Below are positions 6,608 to 15,082 of a DNA stretch of 31,666 bases, in pieces. The position numbers and the translations under genes were made by a program. Source of the stretch: a virus; the IMG/VR virus record IMGVR_UViG_3300000234_000017, positions 1-31,666 of that record. The stretch is one strand, 5' to 3'. The stretch's first letter is position 1; each line of letters opens with the position of its first letter. The notes beneath the pieces are model-generated. The model ran no database searches and was not told where the DNA came from. It worked only from the letters and a program-made list of their open reading frames with translations.

Positions 6608-6656
6608 TTTTATTTTCTTACGGATTAAAGTTAACATTAATCTAGAAAATCTCAGT

Positions 6657-6697
6657 CATATATATAAAAAGTGAATAAACAACAACTATGTTGTTTA
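6657..6697 (+). promoter_or_regulatory. CATATATA promoter-like element with leader hairpin
   Basis: CATATATA at 6657-6664, preceded by AATCTCAGT exactly as in the cassette at 27107, then an 8-bp hairpin TAAACAAC/GTTGTTTA (6676-6697). It sits 39 bases upstream of the metalloprotease start codon. This is a diverged member of the promoter-hairpin family. Confidence 0.55.
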
Positions 6698-6735
6698 ACA
6701 TTTGTTTTATTTTATTATTTTAGAGGATTAAGATT

Positions 6736-7380
6736 ATGAAAGTTTTATTGAAAGTATTGGTTACGATTCTTTACTTGTTTTCGTCAACTACTCAAAAGCT
6801 TGTAATGAAGCATTTTCCAAGGATGATCACGGTCCAACAAAACCGTTGGGTTAAGCTTGACAAAGTTGGGAAGCTTAACCCAACGGAAATCTGGGTGGTA
6901 AGCCACAAAGGAGGTGAGTTAAATTGGGGCGACCTGTTCAAGGCACCAATAACACTAGCTGCTGTTGGTGCTGGAGCACCAGTCTGTATGTTTTACACTG
7001 TTAAAGGTGGAAACCTTCAGCCTGTAATTCATTGGTTGAAGGAAATTAAGGACATGGTGTCCCCTCGTACATTTGAGTACATGAATCTGCACGAGATGGG
7101 TCATGTCCACCACAAACATCTTTTAAAGATGACACTGGACACGAACTCTAATGTTCAATTGGTACTCTCACAAGAGTACGAGGCAGATCAATACGCAATT
7201 GCAGAAATTGCAAAATTGATCAAGACGGAGCGCGGTGTTTTTGGTTTTAAGTTGAAGTCATGTAATGTTGAAGCTAAAGAACGGTTTACAGAGGCATTAA
7301 CTGACCTAGTTGGCACGATGGAAACATTTTACGGTTGTGATCTGCAAGCACACCTTGCTGACAGAATCAGTCACATGTAA
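6736..7380 (+). CDS. Zinc metalloprotease with HEMGH motif (M48-like)
   Basis: A 214-residue protein with a hydrophobic N-terminus (about residues 3-17), possibly a signal or membrane anchor, and a zinc-protease core. HEMGH at residues 119-123 gives the two histidine ligands and the catalytic glutamate. EYEAD at 147-151 fits the third-ligand region of M48-like gluzincins (ExxxD). Phage proteases of this kind could process virion proteins, degrade host proteins or act at the envelope; which applies here is unknown. The ribosome site is AGAGGA before ATG 6736. A 16-bp perfect inverted repeat lies in the early coding region at 6843-6886. It stands alone between divergent and convergent minus operons, with its own promoter-like cassette and terminator. 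Confidence 0.8.
   Translation: MKVLLKVLVTILYLFSSTTQKLVMKHFPRMITVQQNRWVKLDKVGKLNPTEIWVVSHKGGELNWGDLFKAPITLAAVGAGAPVCMFYTVKGGNLQPVIHWLKEIKDMVSPRTFEYMNLHEMGHVHHKHLLKMTLDTNSNVQLVLSQEYEADQYAIAEIAKLIKTERGVFGFKLKSCNVEAKERFTEALTDLVGTMETFYGCDLQAHLADRISHM
6843..6886. repeat. Perfect 16-bp inverted repeat inside the metalloprotease gene
   Basis: CCGTTGGGTTAAGCTT at 6843-6858 pairs without mismatch with 6871-6886 over a 12-base loop. It encodes residues around RWVKL and KLNPT and lies 107 bases after the start codon, a position like that of the hairpin at 303-333. Confidence 0.9.
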
Positions 7381-7386
7381 CTTAAT

Positions 7387-7419
7387 AGTTATAGGACACC
7401 CGATGGGTGTCCTATAACT
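7387..7419. terminator. Bidirectional terminator between convergent genes
   Basis: AGTTATAGGACACCC (7387-7401) pairs exactly with 7405-7419 over a three-base loop, and a long T-run follows at 7423-7435 on the plus strand. It separates the metalloprotease gene from the 3' end of the terminase operon. Confidence 0.88.
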
Positions 7420-7442
7420 GAGTTATTTTTTTTTTGACTTTA

Positions 7443-8123
7443 TTATAAACTCTTAGCTTTTTCAGACTTAGTTTTACTATATTCAGATTTAGTTATAGTG
7501 TTCAAAGTTTGGTAATCGTCGTCGAAAGTATAATAACCGGGTTCGATAAGTAAATTAGGTTTGAACAACGTTGGTTTCACTAACTCCAATTGATAGTTAA
7601 CTTGTTCTGTGGCGTCTTTTTTATACCAGGGTTCTAATGTAAACGACAATGGTATCAGACACCCAACTAACTCAGTTTGGTATTTAAGAGTAGCTTCGTT
7701 GTAAGTAATTAACCAATGCTCATTTGAATTCTTATCTTCCAGTGGTGCGATTACACCTTTTGGCTTAAGTGCGTATTTAAACGGTATTTTGTAAATATAG
7801 TAACCACCATGATAAGGTCTATCCTTATTGCCTATATGGAAACTATCGACACCACCCTTAATTGTCTTAATGAAATGACTTACCGGAGGGATACCGTGTA
7901 AAGCGTTCATTATAGTCGGCGAAGTATATATCTTAGTTACCGTATTATCTTCAGCACTATTTGCTGCGGGAGATATGTATGGAACAAGTTCCTTCATCTT
8001 AATGAAAGATATGTGTATTAAGTAATTCTGACCTAAGTCTTCACTAGACACGATATCCAACTTCTTTACTACTTTCGGATTAAGAAGTTTTAACTGTCTT
8101 TTTAAATCATTTAAGTTATCCAT
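7443..8123 (-). CDS. Hypothetical phage protein downstream of terminase
   Basis: A 226-residue protein. The N-terminal half has YLIHISFIK, LVPYISP and IYTSPTIMNALHG; the middle has GGYYIYKIPF and EHWLITYN. This order resembles a recurrent phage family, which I cannot name, with a 'L-H-S ... L.P..P ... SPTI ... EHWL' pattern. I have wondered about an ADP-ribosyltransferase-like fold but cannot show it. The tail is rich in Lys and Ser. Its start lies two bases from the terminase stop, so it is the last gene of that operon. Confidence 0.7.
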   Translation of the reverse strand: MDNLNDLKRQLKLLNPKVVKKLDIVSSEDLGQNYLIHISFIKMKELVPYISPAANSAEDNTVTKIYTSPTIMNALHGIPPVSHFIKTIKGGVDSFHIGNKDRPYHGGYYIYKIPFKYALKPKGVIAPLEDKNSNEHWLITYNEATLKYQTELVGCLIPLSFTLEPWYKKDATEQVNYQLELVKPTLFKPNLLIEPGYYTFDDDYQTLNTITKSEYSKTKSEKAKSL

Positions 8124-8124
8124 C

Positions 8125-10302
8125 TTAATGTAACCTTCTGTAATCCAAGGTGGGTGATCTAACTTGTGCGTGTCTACTGAACCTACGTTGTTTACGCTCA
8201 GTTCTAAGTGTATCTAAGTATGAATCCACAGAGAATGTTTCTGAAGCCTGTAAGGTAACATTGGAAGCCAGTCTCCTAAGTTTATTTTCTAACCTAAATA
8301 TAACAGTGTCGTCAGATTCTTGTTTAAGTTCTTCCATTAGGGTTAGCATTTCCTGCCTGATACCATGTTGCTGTACAGCTTGGTAATGATCTACGGACTG
8401 TCTTTCCTCTAGTTTAGTCTGACAGTCCCTTAACACTGACGCATGATCTATGCCATAGAAGCTAAGATTCCTACCTTTACTTAAAAACCAATAACCTAAT
8501 AACCAAGAGATAACAGCGTCATCATGCTCGCCAGGGGCATGATCTACCCTATTGTTATTAATAACCAACCCTAATAGTTGGTCTATTACTGTCTTGTCGT
8601 ATATACCAGAAGCTGTGTTAGTAGCTGCTTCTGTTAGTGTAGTCGAGTATAACTCTGATCTAGATGCGTAACCACTACCAGCAGTAGCGAAGCCAAATGA
8701 CTTCCTGTATATGGAATCACTATAGACAAAGGAACTTCTTACACCAAATGGTTTACTAATTTCTTTAAACTCATTGGGGAATTGTTCAGCAGCGTCTACT
8801 ATGCGATTGAATATACGCTTAAATGGATCGATACCTCTAGCCTTAAGGGTTTCTATCAATATGTCAATGATCGTCGTTCCTGTGGACTTACGTTCAGGTA
8901 TAAGTACGAATCTAGGGAATCTAGTAAACCAAGTGGCTAGCCATTCTGTAAACCTAAGTATATTGGTGTCATTGACCATAAATGTAGAAGTAGTGTTACC
9001 TGTCCTTACATTTCTTAATGTCATAAAGATAGCATCTCTACCAACTGCATCAGATGTGTCTAACGACATTACATGGAAGTCTTGGTTCATATACCTATCT
9101 ACATCATTTTCAGGTATATACCATTTAGTTACGTAGTTGTAAGGTCTTGGTGCCAACTCAGAATACTCTATGTTTCTTTGTGCATTTCTTATCTTTTCTA
9201 GTAAGTGGGTTTCTAGTGGGTGAGCTAGTGAACCTGCTGTCCATACATTAAAGTAATCACGATCAGCATCTTCACCTTTAGACTTAGTTTCTTTAAGTGT
9301 TTTTAATAACCATTCATCAGACTTACCTAATTGTCTATGTCCAAACACACAGGCTACTTGGTATACTTTACCAGGTGAAGCGGCTGTTATAATTTCGAGT
9401 AGATGATGTTCGTCGTCTGCATCAAAGAATGATTCTGTCCAAGATGCAGACTCTTCTAATAACCCATAAGCAAACTTACCATCTTTATCATCCTTCTTAC
9501 CCGCTGTGGTGGTGAATATAGTACCATAAGGTTCGCCGTTACGAGCGGCTATACCCCTGGCTGCCGTACCTGATGATAGTGCCACAGGTAGTGAAATCCA
9601 CATATTAACTAAGAAGGCTAATTCGTCGAACAAGTTGATAGGGGACGTTAAGCCCCTACCAACGTTTCTAGCTTGCTTAGGGTTAGGTTTAGGCAGATGT
9701 CCTCGAATACGATTACCTAATCTGGAAACAGTTATGATTTCAGAGTTACCTAAATCCTTCTTAGTCCTTTGAATCATGTAAGGTGGTAATTCATTAATTA
9801 TATTTTTAATACGTGATAAGTTTTCTGATTTGAGTTCCTCATCTTTAGTGATTATATTGATTAATGTATTCCTACACCTTACATTAGCTAAGTACGCAGT
9901 TAAGCTATCCGAAGATACAGATTTCCCAGTTTGACGTATCTGTATCAGATACGTGGTAGCATGATTAAAGAATAACCACCATAATGCTAAATTACCACGA
10001 TTACCCTCTACTGGAACAGAGTCACCAGCCTGTCCAGGTATCCTAGCGACTTCCCTAATGTAATACCAAAAGTTAAGTTTGCACTCAATGGCGATCATAT
10101 CCATTTGATCTTGAGTTAAGTCTGGACTATGTGGGTCTACACCTTGTAATGTTGGATTAATTAAACAAAGCATGAACTCGTAGTTCTTCACCCCCATCTT
10201 CTTATATAACATAGCCATCTTAACAAAAGACCTGTTAGGTGTAGAATAATCGGCTATAGCTGATGGGTATTTTTGAAACCAATCTTGGTAAAATAGAATC
10301 AT
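8125..10302 (-). CDS. terL: Terminase large subunit
   Basis: A 725-residue packaging motor and nuclease. The ATPase domain has a Walker-A variant RQTGKS at residues 123-128 and Walker B NLFDE at 223-227, with TTTAGK (264-269) as a likely coupling motif. The C-terminal RNase H-like nuclease has its acidic residues in SLDTSD (D415), PERKSTG (E470) and EHDDAVISW (D594, D595). The protein drives DNA into the prohead and cuts the concatemer. The N-terminal extension of about 110 residues and the total length fit large-phage terminases. The ribosome site is AAGGT before ATG 10302. It lies between two small unknown genes in a minus-strand operon; no small terminase subunit is recognised next to it. 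Confidence 0.93.
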   Translation of the reverse strand: MILFYQDWFQKYPSAIADYSTPNRSFVKMAMLYKKMGVKNYEFMLCLINPTLQGVDPHSPDLTQDQMDMIAIECKLNFWYYIREVARIPGQAGDSVPVEGNRGNLALWWLFFNHATTYLIQIRQTGKSVSSDSLTAYLANVRCRNTLINIITKDEELKSENLSRIKNIINELPPYMIQRTKKDLGNSEIITVSRLGNRIRGHLPKPNPKQARNVGRGLTSPINLFDELAFLVNMWISLPVALSSGTAARGIAARNGEPYGTIFTTTAGKKDDKDGKFAYGLLEESASWTESFFDADDEHHLLEIITAASPGKVYQVACVFGHRQLGKSDEWLLKTLKETKSKGEDADRDYFNVWTAGSLAHPLETHLLEKIRNAQRNIEYSELAPRPYNYVTKWYIPENDVDRYMNQDFHVMSLDTSDAVGRDAIFMTLRNVRTGNTTSTFMVNDTNILRFTEWLATWFTRFPRFVLIPERKSTGTTIIDILIETLKARGIDPFKRIFNRIVDAAEQFPNEFKEISKPFGVRSSFVYSDSIYRKSFGFATAGSGYASRSELYSTTLTEAATNTASGIYDKTVIDQLLGLVINNNRVDHAPGEHDDAVISWLLGYWFLSKGRNLSFYGIDHASVLRDCQTKLEERQSVDHYQAVQQHGIRQEMLTLMEELKQESDDTVIFRLENKLRRLASNVTLQASETFSVDSYLDTLRTERKQRRFSRHAQVRSPTLDYRRLH

Positions 10303-10312
10303 GGTGGATACC

Positions 10313-10666
10313 TTATTTCTTACTAAGTTGTTTCTGTATTAAAGAGTCTACATATGCGTGTACCAAATACCTAGTCACCAATGGTTCAGATAGCTTATGT
10401 AGAGGTATACGGTTAGTTTTCATCCATAAATTAGAAGGGAAGATACTGTTAAGTATATCATTACTTGACGCATTGACATAAGCTATAATACCTTTATTGT
10501 ATAATGACTTATACACATTGATCATAACTGGACCATGGTTCAAATTTAAAGTTAAAGTAGTAATACGTTCTAATGTGTTAATGTCGGGTATTTCAGATTC
10601 ATCAATGAGTTGGTATTTTAATCTAGTTAGTAAAAATAACTTAGTGAATAAAATTTTTAATAGCAT
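10313..10666 (-). CDS. Hypothetical protein upstream of terminase
   Basis: A 117-residue protein with a basic, hydrophobic N-terminus (MLLKILFTKLFLLTRLKY) that could be a membrane anchor or an amphipathic helix. The rest is mixed and ends in LIQKQLSKK. It is ten bases upstream of the terminase start in the same operon, with AAGGT as ribosome site. No family recognised; a packaging accessory role would be a guess from position only. Confidence 0.7.
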   Translation of the reverse strand: MLLKILFTKLFLLTRLKYQLIDESEIPDINTLERITTLTLNLNHGPVMINVYKSLYNKGIIAYVNASSNDILNSIFPSNLWMKTNRIPLHKLSEPLVTRYLVHAYVDSLIQKQLSKK

Positions 10667-10675
10667 ATGTCGACC

Positions 10676-11932
10676 TTACTTGTTTAGATAATGTTTTTTA
10701 GTGTATGCTCTTAAGAACACATAAAGGATAGTTGCCGTTCTAACTGAACTTACTATTTGCTCATTAACACGTTTAGTAGCTTCAGTTACAATGTTGCCAC
10801 CCACACCACGTAACTCTAATAGTTCGTCGCTAGTTGATCTAGACGACATCAACGCAAACTTTAAGCGCATTAGTATAGTACCTAAATCACCCTTGGTGTC
10901 TGATATTAAATTGTTATCGTCTATATAGTTCATACAGTACGTCACTGATAATCTAGCAAACAAATCTGTGTCGTGACTAAAGTCAGCCTTTAACCCCATG
11001 TAGTGTTCTGATAACCAAGTCAGTGTAACCTTCACCAACTCCATAGGTGCGGTAGGTATTACATCATAGATAATATCCAATAATTCTTTCTTAATTAATG
11101 TGTGTTCGTCACTTATAATACTTAAAAGGTAATCCACATAGGTTTCAATACCAGATGCCTTATCCTTAAACACTTCATTACCTTCTAAGTCCATACCAGC
11201 GTGAGACGACTTATTAATACGGTCGCCACGCTTGTGTACCTCCATGTATTCTTTATATATATTTTTAATCATGTCAGCCACCCTTGACTGACTATCATTA
11301 ATTAAATAGACTATTCCTTCGTCTGGACCAAAATGTTTCAGTGTGTTCTTATGTGGACTAGTGTCCGACATGATCTCCTTACTTCTGTACTCCATAACCT
11401 CCTGCCATGAACCTAGCTGTTTAAGTAGGAATTTACCTGATAAGCTTTCATAAGTCCTTTGTGCAACCATAGGGTCGGCTGGGTAATGAAACCAGTCAGT
11501 AATAATAGCTGAGACTGTTCTATAATTAAATAATAGTAAAGCATCTAAAGCCGCTTGTTGTTTTTCGTCAGGTTTAAGCTTATCAGAAGTTAAACATTTG
11601 TGAGCTACGTACATAACAGACATGTTAAATAAGTCACTAGAGATTTTAAACTTGGCTTCACCTTTATCGTTTTTAACGATACTGTCAAGTTGGTGTATAT
11701 CCTTACGCAATTTGTCTGGATTAATTTTTAGGATGTCGTGAAAGAAATGTCTATACTCTTTGTCGTTGAACCTGAGTATATGTACGCCTGTGAGGTTACC
11801 ACCGAAGAAATTCATATGTTCTTCATTTTTGTTTACGTAACCAACTTGCATATCGTATAAGCTTTTAGCTAACCTTCTATCAAATGTTAGGTGTTCAGTA
11901 TACCTATCAAACACATCTATGATCTTATCCAT
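10676..11932 (-). CDS. Hypothetical 418-aa protein of the terminase operon
   Basis: A largely alpha-helical, soluble-looking protein of 418 residues with many acidic and basic helices and no transmembrane segment. I recognise no catalytic motif. It starts two bases after the stop of the gene upstream (11935-12450) and is followed after nine bases by the next gene. The position beside the terminase is compatible with a structural or assembly role, but this is inference. Confidence 0.8.
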   Translation of the reverse strand: MDKIIDVFDRYTEHLTFDRRLAKSLYDMQVGYVNKNEEHMNFFGGNLTGVHILRFNDKEYRHFFHDILKINPDKLRKDIHQLDSIVKNDKGEAKFKISSDLFNMSVMYVAHKCLTSDKLKPDEKQQAALDALLLFNYRTVSAIITDWFHYPADPMVAQRTYESLSGKFLLKQLGSWQEVMEYRSKEIMSDTSPHKNTLKHFGPDEGIVYLINDSQSRVADMIKNIYKEYMEVHKRGDRINKSSHAGMDLEGNEVFKDKASGIETYVDYLLSIISDEHTLIKKELLDIIYDVIPTAPMELVKVTLTWLSEHYMGLKADFSHDTDLFARLSVTYCMNYIDDNNLISDTKGDLGTILMRLKFALMSSRSTSDELLELRGVGGNIVTEATKRVNEQIVSSVRTATILYVFLRAYTKKHYLNK

Positions 11933-11934
11933 AC

Positions 11935-12450
11935 TTAACCACCGAGTGTAGTTATGAGAGCATTGCGCGATGTAACTACCTTAATCCCTTTTACGGATAG
12001 GTAGTTACTAAGTCTTTTAACCTGTACAGAGGTGGAGGTGGGTGTAAACAGGATAGGGTCATAACCAGCTTCAAGTGCTGACATCAACGTAACTTGTGCA
12101 CTGTCGAACAAATCTTTATTCGGGTTACTCATAGTGACATCATCAATTGTGTATACATACCTATAGACTTTATCCTCTTCGACTTGTCGTTCATTAAACA
12201 ACATTTTAATAGGTGTTGAAAAGGCATCTTCCATAACCACCTGTTGTATATTCTTTATTTCAGTATTTGGCTTCTTAAGGGCTATATTTAATGCCTTGGT
12301 GTATACATTAGACAAAGGTCCATCAACCAGTATCACCTCCTTGGTGTCCTTACCTTGGATGGATTCATTATCTTCTTTAGGAATATCTGATTGTTGTTTT
12401 TCAACAACACCATGTTCCTTAACTTTAGGTTTAAGTTTTACTATACCCAC
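11935..12450 (-). CDS. Hypothetical protein, first gene of the terminase operon
   Basis: A 171-residue protein with a charged, probably disordered N-terminus (about 35 residues rich in Lys, Glu and Gln) and a globular C-terminal part with alternating strands and helices (ILFTPTSTSVQVKRL, GIKVVTSRNALITTLGG). It begins with GTG at 12450, eight bases after GAGG; no in-frame ATG is better placed. Only 12 bases separate it from the divergent macro-domain gene. No family recognised. Confidence 0.7.
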   Translation of the reverse strand: MGIVKLKPKVKEHGVVEKQQSDIPKEDNESIQGKDTKEVILVDGPLSNVYTKALNIALKKPNTEIKNIQQVVMEDAFSTPIKMLFNERQVEEDKVYRYVYTIDDVTMSNPNKDLFDSAQVTLMSALEAGYDPILFTPTSTSVQVKRLSNYLSVKGIKVVTSRNALITTLGG

Positions 12451-12462
12451 GGGTGTATCCTC

Positions 12463-12915
12463 ATGATTAAATTTACTGATCTTTCTGTATTCGACTGTAA
12501 CACACAGGCTGTCATTAATGCTGTTAACTGTAAGGGGGTGATGGGTAAAGGCATAGCACTAGAGTTTAAACAAAAATACCATGACAATTACATTAAGTAC
12601 AGGAAGTACTGTGAAGATGGTAAACTTACCCCTGGTGGGTTATTCATAACTAAAGTTGATGACTCTGTTACACCTGAGTATATTGTAAACTTTGCCACTA
12701 AGGATGAGTGGTGGTTCCCTAGTCAATATGGCTGGATAGAAGACGGGTTAACATTATTACATGGATGGTTACTGCGCCGAAATATAGTCTCCATAGCATG
12801 TCCGTTGTTAGGGTGTGGGAATGGTGGGTTAAAGGTGGATAAAACTGTGGAACTTATCCACAATAAGCTAAACAATATAGATTGTGAAGTCCTAATATCC
12901 CAATATAGGAACTAG
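12463..12915 (+). CDS. Macro domain protein, DarG/ALC1-like ADP-ribose hydrolase
   Basis: A 150-residue single-domain macro protein. The pattern AVINAVNCKGVMGKGIALEFKQKY sits at residues 15-38 (two pieces: AVINAVNCKG and GVMGKGIALEF), then GGLFI, IVNFATKDEWWFPSQYGWIEDGL, and IACPLLGCGNGGLKV near residue 109. This is the ADP-ribose-binding pocket of the macro group that includes DarG and Poa1/ALC1-like hydrolases, enzymes that remove ADP-ribose from proteins or DNA bases. In a phage it could reverse host ADP-ribosylation such as by DarT. I choose ATG 12463 because the domain begins there; a longer in-frame start at 12391 would run into the divergent gene. No clear ribosome site is visible. Confidence 0.88.
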   Translation: MIKFTDLSVFDCNTQAVINAVNCKGVMGKGIALEFKQKYHDNYIKYRKYCEDGKLTPGGLFITKVDDSVTPEYIVNFATKDEWWFPSQYGWIEDGLTLLHGWLLRRNIVSIACPLLGCGNGGLKVDKTVELIHNKLNNIDCEVLISQYRN

Positions 12916-12941
12916 GTCATTATTCTAGGTATTTACAGTGG

Positions 12942-12980
12942 GATATATTTAATATGAGAAGACATTTAGTCTCTCATTAC
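12942..12980 (+). promoter_or_regulatory. GATATATTT promoter-like element with leader hairpin
   Basis: GATATATTT at 12942-12950, then hairpin ATGAG-(A)-AGAC / GTCT-CTCAT at 12954-12977 with a bulged A, 21 bases before the tubulin start. Both the hairpin and the upstream CATTATTCTAGGTATTTA (12918-12935) are nearly identical to the cassette at 31551-31613. Confidence 0.65.
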
Positions 12981-13000
12981 CTGTGTAAGGAAAATACCTT

Positions 13001-14043
13001 ATGCGTTTAACTGAATTATTGAAGGAATTAGATATGACTGATGTTAATGTAAAAAGTGATGTAATCCGTACTACTGTGTTGGCTATTGGTGGTGGTGGCA
13101 ATAAGGTTCTGGCTTCTATCCAAAACCAAGACCTTCGCTCGTGTGTACATGACGATGTGGTGAATCTGATGACAGTGGACACATTTAACGACGTACTAGG
13201 TGTCCACTATACAGACAATACCATCCCGACTTATATCATTAAAGATCGCGACGGTAACGCAATTCATGGTGCTGGTAAAGACCGTGTTGTGGTTGGCAAG
13301 GCTGCTGAGTATGTTCCGTGGTAATGAACTAGGTGATGTGGTTATCATCACTATCACCACAGGTGGTGGTACAGGTGCGGGTGCAGGTATCAAGGCTCTT
13401 GACCATGCACTTAAAAACAAAAAAGATGCCTATCTTAGTAATCAGTAACACAACTACAAACGATGAAATCACTGCAAAGAACGTGATCACCACACTTAAC
13501 ATGATCACAGCTATCTGTGAAGTATATGGTGTTGTAGTACCAGTCTTTGCTGTAGACTACAATGAACAGTTGGCTAAAGAGTCTGCTGGCTATATTAAGA
13601 TGGTCAGATGCTCGAAGCTATCATGAATATGTTGTTTGTGTTAACTGAACAGAATGGTATTGACCGCGCTGACATTAAAAGCTTCTTTACTAAAGCAGTG
13701 GCAACAGGGGACATCGACCCACAACCATTAACACTCCACTTTGACGACGTTATCGAAGATAGTCACCACATGGCGGTAAGTCGTTTAGTGGTTAATAGTC
13801 ACAATACAAGTCACCACAGTAACCTACCTGTGATCTTCGCAAAGAACGGTCAAGTTAATCCAGCTTTGTTTGAAAAGCTATCGTATTAAAGATCCAATTA
13901 CTGTAGAACTACGTGCTGGTACGTTTGCTAACATTGTTAGCCAATACAAACGCCATCATGAAAATCTTAAGTCAGAAATGGAGAAGGCTAAATCTAATAT
14001 GAACAAGCTGGAGAAGGTTGATCGTAGCATCCTAGACTTCTAA
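13001..14043 (+). CDS. Tubulin/FtsZ-family GTPase (PhuZ-like), broken by four frame changes
   Basis: The segments together encode about 345 residues of a tubulin/FtsZ-superfamily GTPase. The nucleotide-binding loop is GGGGNKV (about residue 31), then GAGKDRVVVGKAAE, the tubulin signature GGGTGAG (13362-13382), a PILVISN strand and a helical, charged C-terminus ending at TAA 14041-14043. Phage tubulins such as PhuZ position and transport phage nuclei or capsids in the host cell. The reading frame changes four times: near 13313 (+1), in the A-run near 13420 (+1), near 13606 (-1) and near 13878 in GAAAAG (+1). Coding identity continues across each junction and no extra stop interrupts a segment. 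Single open pieces are 13001-13324, part of 13200-13448, part of 13333-13626, 13608-13889 and the tail. Sequencing error, decay or programmed shifting are all possible. Ribosome site AAGGA precedes ATG 13001. Confidence 0.75.
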
Positions 14044-14056
14044 TAGTCAATAGCAT

Positions 14057-14088
14057 AGTTATACACCAACCTAGGTTGGTGTATAACT
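14057..14088 (+). terminator. Palindromic terminator after the tubulin gene
   Basis: A perfect 32-base palindrome (AGTTATACACCAACCT with its complement). Ten bases later comes TTATTTTTTA, just ahead of the ribosome site of the next gene at 14117. The hairpin sequence is related to the one at 708-740 (both contain TATACACCA). Confidence 0.8.
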
Positions 14089-14116
14089 TACCTGTGTCTT
14101 ATTTTTTAGGTACAAC

Positions 14117-14359
14117 ATGATAGAACTTACTGTGGTGTTAGACCTATCTGGTTACAAGTCTAACAACATTTATGTGCTACATTTACTCTATGATGTCATC
14201 CAACATTTGTGTTTTAATTTTAATTACAACTTAGCATTTGTTGAGTTGGATGACCTGTTGGATGACATCATAATTAAGATTAACCCTTGGTTATACGATA
14301 GGTTTAATATACAAACCACCGTTATAGCCGATATACTTATTGTTGAGGTATTGGTTTAA
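14117..14359 (+). CDS. Hypothetical small protein
   Basis: An 80-residue acidic and hydrophobic protein beginning with a predicted strand (MIELTVVLDLSGY) and ending with another (TVIADILIVEVLV). The ribosome site is TAGG before ATG 14117. Its stop overlaps closely with the next start (TTTAATATG). First of a run of five unknown genes; no family recognised. Confidence 0.7.
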   Translation: MIELTVVLDLSGYKSNNIYVLHLLYDVIQHLCFNFNYNLAFVELDDLLDDIIIKINPWLYDRFNIQTTVIADILIVEVLV

Positions 14360-14360
14360 T

Positions 14361-15077
14361 ATGTACGATTTAGATATAGACGACAGCCTAACTGCTGTTG
14401 AAATATACACTATTGATTTAGGTAGCATACCCGAAGTCATGCTTTTGTATAACAATGTAATGAGTGACTTAGTTCCACCACCCACAGGGTTATACACACC
14501 AGGTGGATTAGAACCTATCTTTAGAACTAACGAGTCTTACATAACGGCTAGTCAGTTTAGTAGGGGTGATTATACCCCGTTACGCTTGATAGACATCCTT
14601 AATAAAACTATTCATGAACCAGTTTATCGCATAGATGGTAATCTTATATGCAATCTTGGTGACCCCACCTATTACCACATCGACTGGTGTAAACACCCTG
14701 GGTTTCCTGTGGTGCTATACAAATATATAGAAAGCTATATACAATATGTGGTAAGGGAAACAATGCCTTATAAGAAATACACGCCATTCCCAGCGGTTGG
14801 TATATTTGAGGAATACTTCAGACCAGGGCTTACCACTGCTGAATTAAATGACATTTACGAGATAACGCAACAGTTAATGTTTGACACTGTTGGCATGGTT
14901 ACTGAATGGATGGGTTCAGTTCCAGCTAGTGTAAAGCCTATGTACAATGTTTACCTACACGGGTGTGTGTTATATGTGGGTAAACTAGGTGATTACAGAA
15001 TCTATATGTTAGAACGATTAAAATCTAATATGGGTGAAGAAGCTTTTCACGATTTGTTACAGAAACATGGGTTCTGA
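14361..15077 (+). CDS. Hypothetical protein
   Basis: A 238-residue protein from ATG 14361, which lies one base after the preceding stop; an upstream TTG in the same frame is less likely. It is rich in Tyr, Pro and acidic residues, with no transmembrane segment. Near the C-terminus YNVYLHGCVLYVGKLGDYRIYML looks like a beta-hairpin, and a similar aromatic C-terminal hairpin appears in several unknown genes of 28435-29707. No family recognised. Confidence 0.75.
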   Translation: MYDLDIDDSLTAVEIYTIDLGSIPEVMLLYNNVMSDLVPPPTGLYTPGGLEPIFRTNESYITASQFSRGDYTPLRLIDILNKTIHEPVYRIDGNLICNLGDPTYYHIDWCKHPGFPVVLYKYIESYIQYVVRETMPYKKYTPFPAVGIFEEYFRPGLTTAELNDIYEITQQLMFDTVGMVTEWMGSVPASVKPMYNVYLHGCVLYVGKLGDYRIYMLERLKSNMGEEAFHDLLQKHGF

Positions 15078-15082
15078 CACTT

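Noticed and set aside
8150-9136. Plus-strand open frames opposite the terminase gene
   Set aside because: The minus-strand terminase is certain from its motifs; the plus frames have no ribosome site or family pattern.
12391-12462. Longer N-terminus for the macro protein
   Set aside because: The extra 24 residues would overlap the divergent gene and do not belong to the macro domain, which begins at ATG 12463.
13200-13626. Separate small genes within the tubulin region
   Set aside because: The fragments carry consecutive parts of one tubulin-type domain and lack ribosome sites of their own.
14336-14360. TTG start at 14340 for the 14361 gene
   Set aside because: ATG 14361 directly follows the preceding stop, and the TTG would create an unneeded overlap.
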